The notes: a model not told the origin generated them from the sequence alone. A stretch of DNA of 64,000 nucleotides from Acanthosoma haemorrhoidale (GCA_930367205.1 OV884011.1:46947754-47011753), one strand, 5' to 3'. Shown: positions 13,390-27,207, counted from the stretch's first letter. A program made the numbers and translations.

Positions 13390-14545
13390 TTCATTATTAT
13401 TTATTTGTATATAGTACAAGAACAATTAATGTAACTATAAATAACTTGAAAAAAAACTTTACTATGGGACATTGTCCCCTAAGAATAACAACGAGGATCA
13501 TGAATAGGTGGCAAAAAAAGAAATAAATACATAAAATGAAACAGATTTGATAAGCTAAATAATAATACTATATACAAATGTATTATACCATGGGCCATAT
13601 GAGATTACTATAAACACCAACAGGAACAAATCGAAATAATAACAAAAATTAATAGAGATTAAAATATAAATAAATAAAACACAGGAATCATCAAAAGGGG
13701 GGGAAGAGCATGGAATGAATGAAGATGAGACGAATGGAAATAAATAAACATAATATTAACGGTGAATAATGAATTGTTAAATTGGAGTAGATAAGAAACT
13801 GGCGAAGTCTCGAATTAAAGATTGGGAGACTTGATGAATGACGAACATTTATGGGAATAGAGTTCCAAAGGTCTGTGGCACGGTCAAGAAAATAACGGTC
13901 AAAGGAACCAGGTTTGTGAGAAAGGAAATACTAGTCAAAAGGGTAGGATATATATAGTATCGCGGGATTTGATTGCTGATTTGTATTTTAGCAAGTTGTG
14001 AAGGTAAGGGGGCTTTTTAGTCATGATCGTATTGAAAGGAGGTGGTTGCCAAGGAAATTAATTAACCATAGGATCGATAGAGGTGAAATAATATAAATGG
14101 TCCCATTGAGGTTGGATTGTCATGACTGACAGAGAATTGAGAAGGTAGGCGATATAGGGAGGGAAGAGTTACATCCAGATGCTACGATAGGGAAATGAGA
14201 TCGTAGGCCGAAAACAAAAGTACTGGAATCTGAAAAAAGAAAATTAGATCTAATCAAGAATCTGAAATATTCGTATGATGGGTAGTAGAATAGACAGGAA
14301 AATTTATTTATCTAGTTTAGACTAGATATTCAAGAAATTGGTGAGGTTAACAAGGAGTTGTTTGTCTGAAGAATTGCTATGGAAATTGGTATTTAGATCG
14401 CCTGCTCAAATAATTTGATTAAATGAAGAAACAAGGTTGAGGAGAATTGATTCAAATACAGGATCGAAGGGAGCATGAGGAGGACGATGAATTACAGCCT
14501 AGAGGATCTGCTTTGTACAAGAGAGTAAGCAGTCCTCCGGTCTCA
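13390..14545 (-). pseudogene. Decayed LINE: endonuclease-like segment next to a C-terminal tail
   Basis: Reading the minus strand, about 14510-14350 gives AVIHRPPHAPFDPVFES, then after one stop GDLNTNFHSNSSD. This is the pattern of an AP-like endonuclease of non-LTR retrotransposons (a Y/H-RPP box, then the GD-N box). Around 14200, GLRSHFPIVAS resembles the later SDHxPI box with S and D altered. Near 13910-13790 the frame reads SFDRYFLDRATDLWNSIPI and NVRHSSSLPIFNSRL, the R-x(3-4)-LWN-xLP ... F tail that ends many CR1/Rex-type LINE proteins. The reverse transcriptase expected between them is missing, so the copy is internally deleted as well as full of stops. The 3' end lies near 13390 in a simple CAAATAAATAATAATG tail. 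It belongs to a different family from the jockey-type LINE at 39.9 kb. Confidence 0.6.
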
Positions 14546-16889
14546 GTTTGGATTCTCTGTTAAATATGTAGATAAGCGTGAGAACGCTTCTCAACTTTTA
14601 TTGATGTCTAGGCTCCAAGATAACTGCTCTATCAGATTGGATAGGGCTTTCATTAAATTTGCAGGTTCTGCAGACCGAACTGTCCATCTCAGTCTTCACA
14701 TTAGCTCTTGCATATAAATACCATATGTCCATATATCTGCTATATAATTAGAATTTGATTTTTTATGTTAGTATTACTTCGGAAAATAGTCAAGTTATCT
14801 GCGCTCATTCGATTTGAGTGGCCTGGAATATTCGTGGCCATATCTATAGATGTATTCACCTGATGGGAATGATTTCACTTTGTAAAAATAAAACGAGGAA
14901 TGCTAGATTTATTTAATTTCTGTAAGATGCTCAGCTGCCAGAATTTCTTAAAGACAGACAAATGGTCGGTATAAGCTATTCATCACAGCTTCGATAAATA
15001 TGTTATGTCTTGTGTTCAAACGTTTTTCAAATGTTTTACCATTATTGGAAGAAGTCTATTTGACCTAATTTCTCAACAATAATCTGTGCCTTCCTGTTTC
15101 TGAGAGGTAATTTAGTCTTAAAAAACTTTAACAGAGATACACTAGGAATGTTATTACTATTTTTAATGTTTATTCCTTAGGCGGACATCATGAACCGGAA
15201 CATATCAATATTTTCCACACTTAGGTAGGAAAGGGTGTCAACCAGTGGAAAAACCGCCCTAAACTGGAAAACATCGCTACCTTATGAGGGGCCGGCCAAA
15301 GAACCACTAGGGGGTCTCTTCATTTTTAACTTAGCCGGTGACTAGGCGACTGGGGGTCATTCCTAACTAGGATGGGATCCGTGCCAGGCAAAGGTTATTC
15401 ATCTGCCTTGTGCGTTACTTTTTGTCGTTTGTGGCTACTGACGTTTGTTTGAGGTTCGTAGACCTGCGGAAGAAGCGGAAAAGCGAAGGTTCCCGTTAAT
15501 GGCGAACTAATTATGGGAAAATTTATTAATCTAAAATACATTGTAGTCTCTTTTGAAAGAAGTATGCCGAGGGTTTCGAGAGCAGTTGCAAACACTATTA
15601 ATGACAATTTCAATTCCTTACACTCGAGTGCCTCATTATAACTGTACGTATGTATAAACCCACTTTGTATATATGATATAACTTTTACAACGGACTTTGT
15701 CGTCATTCTCGAGGGCTCGATTTGATAGTAACTGTTTGGTGTTTAAGGAACAATTATTTAGAAATAAGTCGATTATCCCGCCACCCTTTGAGGGGTTGCT
15801 AGTGCGTAGCCTAGGGTGTCTCAAACGGTTTCCCTATATTTTGTCGGAAACGTTAGTTTGTTTCTGGTGAGCACAGCAATTAATTGCCTTGTGGTCAAGG
15901 ATAGTCAGTGGCGAAGGGTTGACAGAGACAGGTTGTGCCCTTGTGAACCGATCCTTATCTCATTAGTCTTATGAGTTTTATACCTACTGTGGTGGTTGGT
16001 ATTTATAATTGACGCAGGTTGTGCGTCTGTTTTGTTTCTCTGTGTTTTTGCCGCATATGAAGAAACGTTGAGTAACCTATCCTTTCCTCCAATTACCCAA
16101 TTCCAAATTATCCTTATAATCATTTTATTTAATGTTACAACACGTATCACTTGCGTAAGTTGTTTGCAGCTTTAAATGGTAAGGTACTACCTTTTCACCT
16201 TTTGAATATATATGTGTATATTTCCTTTCAGTAACTATAGCTCTTGCCGGCTTGCTTTTATCCGACGTCTGGCTAAACGTCTATTATTGTATAAAAAGAC
16301 AAAACACAATTATATGTTATTAGTCAATAGGTCATTATCTCTGCTTTTATATCATTCTCAATAATGACAAAAACTGGTTGTTTTTTCTTGTCATCACATC
16401 ATCCTTTCAATCCTTCAATTGAAATTTCACTAAAATCAACCAGACAACACAGGGGCTAAAAAATAATGTTTACAAGGGGGTGGGGAGTCACCCCTGGACA
16501 CAATCCGAAATTACATTGCCCGACCCGAGGGTAATGACTAGACATTGGAACATCGAATGGAACAGTGAGTCTAGCTGAATATACTCCACAGCACACGACA
16601 CTCCAAAGTTGTACCTGTGGAATAAACTCATAATTTTCTTATGAAGAATTATGCAAATTGCGTGGTATCGTAATTACTTATTGATCACTTTAATCTTAAA
16701 GATAAGATACATAGCCTAATCTATGTGGCAATGTACAGATAGAAACGGCTTTTTTTTTTTACAATGTGTTCGTCACGTAATATATTTCGGCGTTACCGTA
16801 GCTACATTCAAATCTCACAATCCACTGTTGGCTCATGCCCAATATAGCCGTGCTGTGAGAAGTTTCGAAATCTGCAGCTTGATGTATAT
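14546..16889. other. Mostly anonymous sequence
   Basis: No feature can be supported with confidence. A GC-richer block at 15190-15400 has no open frame. On the minus strand, 15820-15700 reads RLRTSNPSKGGGIIDLFLNN, which faintly recalls the IDL segment of LINE endonucleases, but nothing on either side supports this. 16450-16560 is another short GC-richer patch. Confidence 0.4.
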
Positions 16890-17231
16890 CTATCTTAAAT
16901 AGGAGTTCACCCTCAGGTTCATCCAGAGTGGATAAACGGTCACCAGCGAAGAACCATCATGTGGTGCTGAGACCACAAATGCTTGGATTCCGCCGACTGG
17001 GCAGGAAGTGCAGCCTGGGTCCAACAGAAAGCCTGCAATACGATACGGCTGCCCATATCCGATCTCTCTTCCGCTACTGCAAAACTTATCCATGGATCTA
17101 CCTCGTCTCGTATCCGGCACGCCATTTTTTGCGGATAAAATTGCGAATCGCCTATGCAAATAGTTTGGTGATATTTTCAGACTTATGGTAAAGCGCGTAG
17201 GAACAGGCTCCACTTTCAAACAGGTACTCAA
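16890..17231 (-). other. GC-rich coding-like block, open on both strands, unassigned
   Basis: The minus strand is open for 113 codons and contains GREIGYGQPYRIAGFLLDPG and FVVSAPHDGSSLVTVYPLW. The plus strand is open for 87 codons across the same interval, and a second minus frame is open for 61 codons. Base composition changes sharply from the AT-rich flanks. Overlapping open frames often reflect high GC and few TA-containing stops, so the coding strand is not settled. No motif allowed a family assignment. It could be one exon, a transposon scrap or a processed pseudogene fragment. Confidence 0.25.
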
Positions 17232-20200
17232 ACATCTGGCTAATTGGATGTTTCTGCCTTGTCCTAGTTTTATAGTAATAATTTCTTGAATGAGTGAAGC
17301 TTAAATTACTTAAATAGAATTACAAAATTTTCAATTTTTTTTCGATAATTAGCTATTGTTAGTGTCTTTGTAATTTTATATGGGTCCAAAAAGGGCTTGT
17401 CTCCTGCCACATAGACTGACATATGGAATGTATTATTTCATGGCAATAATTTTAAAAGTCCAGTGAAAAGAAGACAAATAAATTAAATAAATCTTTGCCA
17501 TAAGTTATATTGCTAATATTTCTTTACATTGCTACTTTTTTGTCCTCAGTAGAAAGGGAAGAGAATTTTAAAGTGCCTCTTCCTTCCTCCTCTATGGTTT
17601 AAATTTGAAGCATGCCGGTCGAGGTATATAGCCAAAAATAAAACCATTGAGGAAAAAGAAGCCATTGTGGAATAAAGGAGAACTTTTTATCTCCCGATTA
17701 ATCTAAATTGGTTTAATGACTTTTCTTTTCAATTTTGTTTTTGCGCTGTTTCTCGTTATTTTGTTTTGGAATAGAGAGGCAGTGTATATGGAGAGATCAT
17801 TTAGGTCTCATTAAACCATTTCAATGGATTCTAATGCTTCCATTTGAAGAGCTTCCTCTTCCAAGGTTTGTTATAGTTGTGAAGGCTGGGCTTGTTATTA
17901 CTTTTTTTTTTTACATAACCTTATATTCTATTATATTGAGCGTTTGATATGACCAGAGGACGGGCAGCCTGCCTGCAGCCAGGACTTGAAGCCTGACCCG
18001 CGGCAAGGAAGTGGAAGGCCGGGATGGATGACCGGAACTGATGAGGCGTGAAGATAGACAATGGAAGCGCCATGGAGATGTTAAGACAACGCACAGGCTT
18101 TTTCATTATATTTTTATAACGGCACTTGGTTTTCGTACGTCACTATTACCCTTGCTTGGCCACCCGGGCAGCCAGCTTCACCGGCGTACTAAAAGCTTCA
18201 TTCCGACACCAGGATGGTTTGCCAACAATGGGTTAAGTAGGGCGTGACAATGTTATAAAAAGTGGTAGTTGGCTATTGACGGCACCTTGTTCTCTTAGCA
18301 GCGCCCCCCCCCCTCCCGTCTCCTCGCCTATTGCAACCCTGTTTTCTTTGCATTGAGGATATTTCTTTGTCGACTGGCTTATTGTTTACCTGCCAACCTT
18401 AGTGCCCAAGGTTGATGCATATATAAACAAATTAGAGCTCAACGGGCGAGCTTTTAATTCTACATAGCTCGAAACTGGACGAAAAGGTGCTGGTTCGAAT
18501 TAAAGATCTCGCTCTGACTAGACAAGGGTAAAAACTACACAAGGTGAATGCCTTAGGGTAACAAACAGCACATGGAAATTGCCTTTCGTCGCCTATAAGT
18601 TTGTGCCTCAAGATTGTGGCCATAGAAATTTCTTTAATGACGTTATAAATAAGCAAGATAGTTTAGTAAATAAACCCAAGTAGTTTTATTCGAAAATACC
18701 TTGACAAATCACTTTTTGTTAAACCATGTCGGTCATTGAAAATCCTTTTTTTCAAAAAATTATTGTTACATATTGAAATATTGACAAAAAACAACTACAC
18801 ATTTCTAGGTATCTATAGTGTTCTTAACTACAGGGCGGAAACGATTATAAATGACGTTCCCAATTACTGATTTTGTGACACGTATAGAATAATTCAAGAA
18901 AATATTAGAAAATTGACTAGTACCCAATCAAAGGCAACTAGTTCCGAGAAATGTAATGCACAAGTGGGACATTGACCTCATCGCTTCGAAACGGCACAGC
19001 AGGTATAGGATTTAGACGACATACGCATATACATCTCTTAATACAATATAAAAATAACCCAATCCTAATTCTATAACACTCGGTAATTATTAAACATTTA
19101 CTTACAAACTGCCCAATAATACTAATTCTAAGATTTTCCACTACTACCCGGAAACGTCACAACTATTATACCAATCTTTAAATATTACAAAAAAAAAACA
19201 ATCATGAATACCGCAAACTTTGTGTGCAATGGATATAAGAACTTAATGCTTGATGGGAAATATCTGCGGATGGTTATATTACCAATATATACCTCTTAAA
19301 TATCGTACTAGGAAATTCTTAAAACGTTTCATTTGATAGATAAAGTCTTTTCGAGTATAATATTGTTTTTGCATACTTGCCATTATTAAATCCTAACCAA
19401 ATTAAATACAGAGGGTAATCCGGGGTGTTGGATATTAAATCATTTTTACGGGCGTTATCTTAGCACATAAGATACACATAGGTCCCGGTTTTGTAGAAGT
19501 GACAGAAAAAAAAATATATTTTTCTTATGTATGCTAATCCATACTGTCTGATGTGATCAATAGATTTGTATGTAATCGTGAGGAGAAAAGGAATCGTGTA
19601 GCGAACGTGCGTGTAATACTATTGATTTTTATCAGGTGCAAGTTGTTTTAGCCAGAAAAAACTGTGTTACCCAAGAGGCCTGTTATATAATGCTGATCCT
19701 TCTTGAAGAAAGTGTATTGAAATCGAGAAGCTCCACTTAAGGCGAAGGAAGCCATAACGCCGGGACCGATCAACTTTGACAGCCGTAACTGTAAACCGCC
19801 CCCAAAGAAAATAACTTACCACTAATTCATTTGAATATTTCACAGATTATGTTGTTTTAACGTAATGCAGAGAACAAACTAACACTTTCCGCACCGAAAA
19901 CATAAGGATGTACTGGCCAAGAAAACCAGTTGAACGGCTCAGTTACGTCCATAAATTCAGCAGAAGATAATACTCCTTCGGGCTTGACCATATTTTCTTA
20001 TACTGTACCTGTTATGTTTTTTGATTCCGCAAAGAAAATGCTTTTTGTTCAAAATCTATCTCTTAGACTTTTCCACCGAGATCTATTCATGGTATAACAA
20101 AAAAAAAATACACTTCAGTTTCATTTTCATAAAAGACTTGGATAGAAAAAAACAACTTTATTTTAGGACCAACTCCCCTGGCGTAATAATAAAGTACAAA

Positions 20201-22795
20201 TAAGAAAAATCAGTTATGGATAACAAAAAATAACCGTAATGTTGAAAAAAAATGGACTGCATATGCTCAGACAAATTTACAATATTTGATAATTCTCTCC
20301 TGAGATCTTCTTTTTCGGCCTGTCATTAATTCGTGTTAAATTGGGGCAACTTCATCTCATATCACTGAATAATTTGGGGTTGGAACTGTGCCTAAAAAAG
20401 GCTGCGCGCATCGTTAACTGTTTCTGCCCTTATACTAAATACCTTTAAATAATTTTTATTCTAATTGAAATTTTCAATAAAACAAGCTATATTGTTCAAT
20501 TTTTGGTAGTGCCTGTGAAGCCTTTTCTCCCTACCCCCTTAATCATGATTTACATCATTAACCCCCTCCTTAAATGCAGTGGCAGCTTTCTACTTCTCTT
20601 ATAAGTACCGATAATTTTGTTTTCCTATTAAAGTATGAAAAATGTTCGTTATAGAGTTATCATCTACCGACCGTATTCAACGGCACTCAAGACCTACCTT
20701 TCAAATACGTGAGGGTGTAAAATTCTTCTGGGCATTTCTTCAAAGATATTTAACAAGTAATTATTTTTGTTTTGAAGCTACTGTGGCTGTGAATTATTTA
20801 ATTACCGGGCAGTGAACATTATTGTTTTATACAAAAATTGTCAATGAAATAAGATGTTAGATAAAAAAAAAATAACTTGCCGTTACCATGTGCCAATGTC
20901 TTCTTTTTTTTTTGAAGATGTCTATTCCAGCTGCTTCAGCATGTGCTGAATAAATCCCGGGCTTCTTTCTTTATGTATTTTTTTATCTTTCCTAGTGTTA
21001 TAGGCTTTGATGTATAGCTTGGGTTATTGTACTGAATAGTTGGTGTATGGATCCGTTTTTATTAATTTTAACACCTCCTTTTTTTTTTTTAACTACTATT
21101 CTGAAGTGTTGAAGGCTGACGAACTACCATGTTCTGTATATATTTGGTTAATTTTCGCCATGTTTCTAACATCGAGTGGTTTACGCTCAGATGATCTTCA
21201 ACCAGGAATGTTCTGTTATTAAGTAATCTGACTCCGCTGGCTCAGCAAATAGCGGGCCTAATGCTTTCTCAACACCGCTTTCAAGGATTTAAACAGTAAT
21301 TTAAATATACTATGTATTCGAAAAGTGGAATATATACACTCATGTATGTTTTTATTCATCATTAACTGCTAGCCAATTCTGATTTAGGAATCTTGATGTG
21401 AGCAATCAAGTTGTTTTGTGGGAGGGAATTGTTTACTTTATTTTTCTGCAGGTCTACATATTTCGACTCAAAATTCTACTAGTTTGAATGAAAAGCTCCT
21501 TTTTACATTGTATATACAACCAAATTTTAGGGCCTCTAGGGTTCAAATCTCCAGCCAGTCAATGGAATTGGTCGTATTATGACAAAGTTCTCAAAATATT
21601 TGATATATCAGATTATTTTCTGCTTTAAATCTACTTTAGAATTAAAGGCATGTTGATACGCCACAATTGTAAAGTTTTCCATGTAAAATGGTGTAAGGCG
21701 GTTAGGTGGGCCTTGGATTTGTACCGGACCATTATCAAAGACGTGGGTAGGCCTTTCCCTTGCGCTGAACCTATTCGACAGTGATATACAATGAAATAAA
21801 ATTTACTGCTTAAATGATTTAGGCTATGTACATTTCTGCAGGATGTTAACAGGGCATTTTATGTGGTGGTGGTAGGTAGTCTCTTTAATCAGTGCAGTGA
21901 AAACGGAAAAAAAAACCTTTTCAGTATATTCACAGCCAGAGTCGTCTCTCTTAAATAGGATGTGGGCGTGTTCCTTTTAACATTTAAAAAGTATCATTAA
22001 TGGAAAGCGTATCAGTGTATATGATGGTATTTTCAACCTCCTGTAAAAAATTAAGTTTGTTGTGTTTCCTCGGCATTTCTAAAAAGATTCATATCAAGGA
22101 AAACCATTTTTTCTCGTTTTGAGAATTATTTTAAATGGGCCTTGACTGGGTTTCCCGCGTGTATGATGCTGATACATTGTCTATGCCACTCGTCTCTTTT
22201 GCTAAGTTCTGCGATTGGTTTTTTTTTTATTTAATGGATTTATTTTGGATACTTGTGTACGTTTCATTGATGTATCCGATACACAAAATGTAAGTCAACA
22301 TGTAAGGGATGTGTCTTTTCGATGGATACATATATCCGTTTATACTCTTATATTTACCTCACTTACCCTAAACACCTCGTTATTAAGCTCAAATGGAGTA
22401 ATCCGAATATTTAATTTCAAAAGGGATCCCACCTAACTATTTAACTACTGAAAGATTTGATTCCTCTATGAAATCCTGAGCGTATTGCATTAGCGTAAAG
22501 TTATACCAAATTACAGTTTGCTCAAAATATTCAAATAATTTACAATTTGTCCCAATCGTTGTATTTACGATTGTCCCCAAAATAATTTAATAAATTAACA
22601 TGGTTAATCATGAAAATGATTTAATGATGAAATATGATTAATTAATATAGTTATAATGATGAAAACGATAATAGATATCTTACTAGCTAGTCTATTTAAT
22701 TTTTTCTTACTCTTATTCAACGATTGCTTCAAGAGATGATCAGTACAACTGCAACAGCCAAATGATCTTTTCTAGCGTCTTAACAAGTCCTCAGT
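17232..22795. other. Mostly anonymous AT-rich sequence
   Basis: Short chance frames only. 17950-18240 is a GC-richer stretch containing GCAGCCTGCCTGCAGCC and a C run near 18303. Positions 18721-18750 carry one copy of a roughly 30-bp motif (AAACCATGTCGG...) that recurs inverted at 24.2 and 34.4 kb. No RNA gene or transposon boundary could be fixed. Confidence 0.45.
18721..18750 (+). repeat. Dispersed 30-bp motif, copy 1
   Basis: AAACCATGTCGGTCATTGAA is followed by AATCC and a T run. The same string with a few changes appears in reverse orientation at 24221-24250 and 34419-34448. The core AAACCATGTCGG is identical in all three. The similarity stops within about 10 bases on either side, which would fit a short transposon end or a conserved protein-binding site. 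Confidence 0.6.
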
Positions 22796-23074
22796 TCAAG
22801 CCCCGTTCTCCAGACGATCCAGATCAAAAGGTGAAGCCCAAAACGAAGTAGGCTTGTCCTGCCTTGTCCCAAAGCTTATGTCGTCCAACCGGACCCATTG
22901 GCGAGTGCCATATTTTCTTCCTGATCCTTTTTTTTTGTTAAGGAATATTCTTCGAGAACTCATCCAACCGAGCTGGGACTTCTTAGTCTCAAGGCTTGCT
23001 CGCTCACCCGAAGAGTTATAGCTTGTCAATCTTAGCCTGCCTTTACGATGGTCATAAAGGATCCATCCAGACAC
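22796..23074 (-). other. Coding-like GC-rich block, unassigned
   Basis: The minus strand is open for 92 codons, from a GTG near 23074 to a TGA at 22796, in a stretch richer in G and C than its surroundings. It reads GWILYDHRKGRLRLTSYNS, then RQWVRLDDISFGTRQDK and ends ASPFDLDRLENGA. The residue mix (basic, few Cys, balanced acidic) looks like real coding sequence more than most chance frames here. There is no ATG at the start, and I find no family signature. A retroelement fragment and a terminal exon are both possible. Confidence 0.25.
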
Positions 23075-23756
23075 ATCTGGGGATCATTAATACCTGAGTT
23101 TCCCTTGGTAATGTTTTACCTTTCACATCGTAATTTATATCTGTTAATATTAATTCTATTTTTACATTAAATTCCCATGTCGGGGTCGAACACGTATAAC
23201 AGCCTAATGCAAAGACTACCATTACTGGAATGGACGGATTGATCGAGTCACGAAGGCTGACTCACTCACTGGTGGCCGAATAGAGGTGCTCCTGTGTCCG
23301 AGAAAGGAGAAGGTGGGATCTTGCGTCTTGACCGAGCAGTTTTTTTTACCGGTCCCAATGTGCTCGCCAGTCCTCTTTTTCTTCATGCATTCTTACCGCC
23401 TTATAGGGAGGGGCCAATCGGGTACAAGGATAATGTCTAGATCGAAAAACAGTAAGTATAAGAATAACTCAAAAATGTCTATATGAAAATGAGAGTAGTC
23501 AACGAGCATTGAGGATCTTGCTCTACTTTAAATTATGGTTAGGGTCATCTCATGTCGGCTGCCTCTCGATCTCACGCTTTGGATGAGTTCTATAGAAGGC
23601 CGGCCTATGAAGTGATCCATGCAATCTCAAATTGTAAAGGTATATTCAACGAAACAGGGGCTAACTATTTATATGCATCCACGTTATATATTGCATGAAT
23701 GAGTAAGTACTTATGAAATAAATACAAAATACCGTTTAGTCGATTTAATGATGAAG

Positions 23757-23860
23757 TTTTTTTTTATAAATATTTATTTGAAGAACATTAACATCTGCCC
23801 TAAAAGGGCAATAGACAATTGTGATAAAATATTGCATTCATACCATGGCATGTGAGGTTT
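23757..23860 (-). mobile_element. LINE 3' tail fragment
   Basis: On the minus strand the block ends TTGCCCTTTTAGGGCAG, then a T/A-rich segment with AATAAATATTT and an A run. This matches the layout of the 3' end of the main LINE family at 39.9, 45.1 and 55.0 kb: a short GCC/GGC hairpin, then TGTTAAT or TTGTAAT, an AATAAA-like word, and the tail. It is a short 5'-truncated insertion from a diverged subfamily. Confidence 0.5.
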
Positions 23861-26800
23861 AAATATACGAGTATAATTGCCTTTCTCAAAGGGAGACACT
23901 TACAAAGTCACCGGTCGTATTTCTTAGGTCAGCTTGTATGCTTGATGATTGAAATTATTCAATGAATCTGAAGTTCTAAAGGTGAACTCTATTATGCCTT
24001 GAAATAGGCTGATTAGTTTTTGGCTGAGGTACCATCACGAAAAGTACAAAAAAACAAAAAAAATGAAACGAGGAAAAAGGTGCTCAAAAGCAATTTAAGA
24101 TTTCTCATCTGCCGAGAAGCGTACATACACATTACAGACTTAAACCCAAAATCATATTTACAGTCATTCCATCAGATTCGTAGTTTTTTTTTGTCAATAA
24201 TTTTTATATTTAAAATAGTTAAAGGAGATTTTCTCTGGCCGACATGGTTTTAAAATATAACGCAGTGCTTTTGTTAAAAAATACCTAATAGGATTTAATA
24301 ATAATTCAAAATTTTCAGAAACTCATTCTATGTGAGTGGTGAAACAAAAAGTGGTGTAAAATATTGTGTACAAACGAGCTGAAGAGCTTTAAGGTTTCGA
24401 GATGGACTTAGGTTGATGAAAGAGCTAACAACTCTCTTTGATTAAATTTAATATAATATAATGGCTGGCTACTCACGCTACACTGTTTTGGTTTTATATT
24501 ATTTTGACTGGTGTTGCTAATTTCTTCTTTTAGAAAAGTTAAAGTTAAAAAGTTTATGATAAATAAGGTGAGCCCCATAACTTTTAGTAAATTGAGTTCA
24601 TTATGTACATCATTATACTTTTGTACAATACAAATCACTATTTTCTATGTTAGAATTTGTATAAAATGTAGCCAAGCTACAGGAAATACAATGAAGAAAT
24701 TGTAAATAGATTAACTTGTATAATCTAACTAGTAGTTGTAATCTTGAAGAACTATAGCAATTATGTATCTTCCTAATAAATAATTATGTTGATAAAAATA
24801 TATATCCTTAAATTTGTTTGGTCAGAGTGATTACGGTCAACTAACAAATACGTATAGTGGAAAAAGTTATTCGGATCATCCGTGATATGTAATCTAAATA
24901 TTCTCTTTCTTGAATTTTTATAATTATTTGGTGTATATAATGTTCATGAAGCTAAAGCTGTTAGATTTTTACAGGAAACCATGTTATATATTTCACCAAA
25001 ATGTTCTAGTCAAGTGTAATATTTCATACAATTAAGGGTATTTATTACTGTTGGAAAAAGTTTTTTTTCTGTAATTCTATACCTAGAGCATTTCTTGGGT
25101 ATTTTCTCATAATTTTCTACGTCTTTTTTTTTAAATTATACATTGATACTATGATTATGTCTTCAGTGATCTAATAATTTTTTTAGAGGGGAAAAATAAA
25201 TTTTGAAAGTATGCAGAAGAGACTGTTCTTTCTATGAAACAGTGTTCATACAGAATCATCTTCATGTATTACTTGTAAAACTTGCAGCTACTAAGGCAGC
25301 ATAAATGGGAGACATAGCTTGGTTTTACAACCTGTTAGATTGCTATTTCAGTCATGACAACGTCATCGACTGATAGGTATGTCGTGTATGAAGCAACCCC
25401 GTTCACTTGCTCTTGCTACTTTCACTGTGTTTTTTTCCAACCTGTAGGCACCATATGCCAATCTAAAGGTAGCTTTCAATTCTTCATTAAACGTACAATT
25501 TTTCTAAGAAAAGTTTTGTATACGAAAATACTTGGGAATGCGAACCTTGGTCCTTTTCAAACACTCCTGGGCGTACTACCAGCCCTATTGTTAGCGAAGC
25601 CCTTCAGACCTCCCTTCTTGTGTGCCTTGGGGGTTGGTAAGGGGCACAGGAGCCCTATTTTTGACCTCTCGTACTCTCATTTGCCTCTAGTCTTTGAATG
25701 GCTCACGTCTGTTCAATGGGGGCCTTTTTTTTTAATTCCGGCTAGCTTTTGCATTTACCACTGAGTTTTGCAGCTTAACTGAATTGAACATTTGTTGAAG
25801 TGGGATTAATTAAAGAAGAAAAAGGTCGGCCCTGTTCTGATAATATTCAAGCTTTTTTAAGGAGGACTTCATATGCTATTTAAGGTTTATAATAATGATT
25901 TATTTTCTAATAATTTGTGTTAATGGTTAAGATAAATTAAAAGAAAAGGGGATTTTTTACAACTGCCCCGTTTAAAAAAATAAAATAAATTATTTTTGGT
26001 AAAAAAATAGTAGTTTACAATTATTTAATAATCATCATCTCATACCCGGACCTTCTTAACTTTCTGAAACTTTTATTTCTTTATATCATATAAATTTATT
26101 TAAAGACATTTTAAGGATGGATTAAATAAAATAATTTTTTTTATATAATGGGGAAAATGGTGAGTCAACTGACCTTTGCAGGACGGGCCTTTATTAAAGC
26201 CTTTGATGCGGTGTTGAAGGAATGCCGCATACTCACTACCACGGTAGGCGAACCTTCAAGCAAATTGTGAAGTTTAAGCTCTTCTTCTTTAACGATAACG
26301 ATTGGACAATTCAGAGAATGTACTCGTTACTATTTAAGTAAGGTTATGCCCCCCGGAACCAAGGGATCCATCACCTCCCTCCCACAAGCCCCCATAGTAA
26401 ACAAAATGAGCTTTAATTGAATGAAATTTTTTTTTTTTTTTGCTTGACGGTTACAATCATTAATTTTCGTTTACAGTTGGGGCTGTATCATACCCAAAAT
26501 GAAAAGGAAGTGTCAACCCTTTCGACCCTCCGCTATCGACCGATAACATTTCAACATGCGCATTCTTAGAATTTGTAAATGATAAAGTCCGGAAGCATAA
26601 TTGATGTGATGTGTTCGTTCCCAAGTGAATAGTATTGAAAAATATTCACTATGCTATGATTAAAGGGTAGTAATAGTAATGACAATGATTGGATAGCTTA
26701 GTAAAAAATGTTCTAGTAAGACAGCCTGGTGGCTTCTCGAAATTCTTGTCTGTTTTTAACATTCATTTATTGTTTGTATTCACGTATGATTTTAATAAAT

Positions 26801-27207
26801 GTGGCGAGGATTTCATACCGCTCCAAAAAAGTTCCACATATCAAAATTGGCAGTAGTGAAATTATAGTGAGTATATAAATGAGTAGAAGAGTTTGTTTGG
26901 AGATCGGTTTAGATTGGTGAAAGATTTTTATTAGGATTTCATTCAAGTTTATTAATGGATTATTAACTACTCATACTGAACTTATGTATATCTCATTGAG
27001 TTATGTATTTGTTTTTTGGTACCTAACTGGTGTTGCTAATCTTACCAATGATGTTTAACACATATATCCCACTAGTTTGTCTTAGTCAATGTTTATACGT
27101 ACATAGACGCATAAAATTTTGTATGAAAGTTTCAGATATTAGTCTCGATAATATTACAAATATAAAGAACCTCCAAAAATTATAAAGGATTATCAAATCA
27201 TCAAATT
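23861..27207. other. Anonymous AT-rich sequence with one dispersed motif
   Basis: No gene is supported. 24221-24250 is the second, inverted copy of the 30-bp AAACCATGTCGG motif. 25354-25764 is open for 136 codons on the plus strand, hydrophobic and without a domain; I treat it as chance. 26160-26400 is slightly GC-richer. Long T and A runs occur near 25130, 25180 and 26430. Confidence 0.45.
24221..24250 (-). repeat. Dispersed 30-bp motif, copy 2
   Basis: Reverse complement reads AAACCATGTCGGCCAGAGAA followed by AATCTCCTTT. It is near-identical to the copies at 18721-18750 and 34419-34448. Confidence 0.6.

Noticed and set aside
13194..13526. 110-codon plus-strand ORF
   Set aside because: It overlaps, antisense, the 3' region of a minus-strand LINE remnant, and shows no domain.
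15636..15824. LINE endonuclease fragment (GGGIIDLFLNN)
   Set aside because: Only one short motif-like string, without the flanking GD-N or SDH boxes in any frame.
18028..18060. Hammerhead core CTGATGA near 18030 (and in the LINE UTR near 45250)
   Set aside because: No GAAA with a stem II at a suitable distance; single 7-mers are expected by chance.
18485..18510. tRNA-like GGTTCGAATTAAAG
   Set aside because: Arms do not pair; surrounding sequence lacks an acceptor stem.
24560..24590. GTGAGCCCCATAACTTTTAG shared with 63293-63315
   Set aside because: About 20 similar bases just outside the DUF4817-type element's left end; too short to decide whether it is a repeat or coincidence.
25354..25764. 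136-codon plus-strand ORF
   Set aside because: Hydrophobic, low-complexity-like composition, no motif and no splice or promoter context; chance frame.
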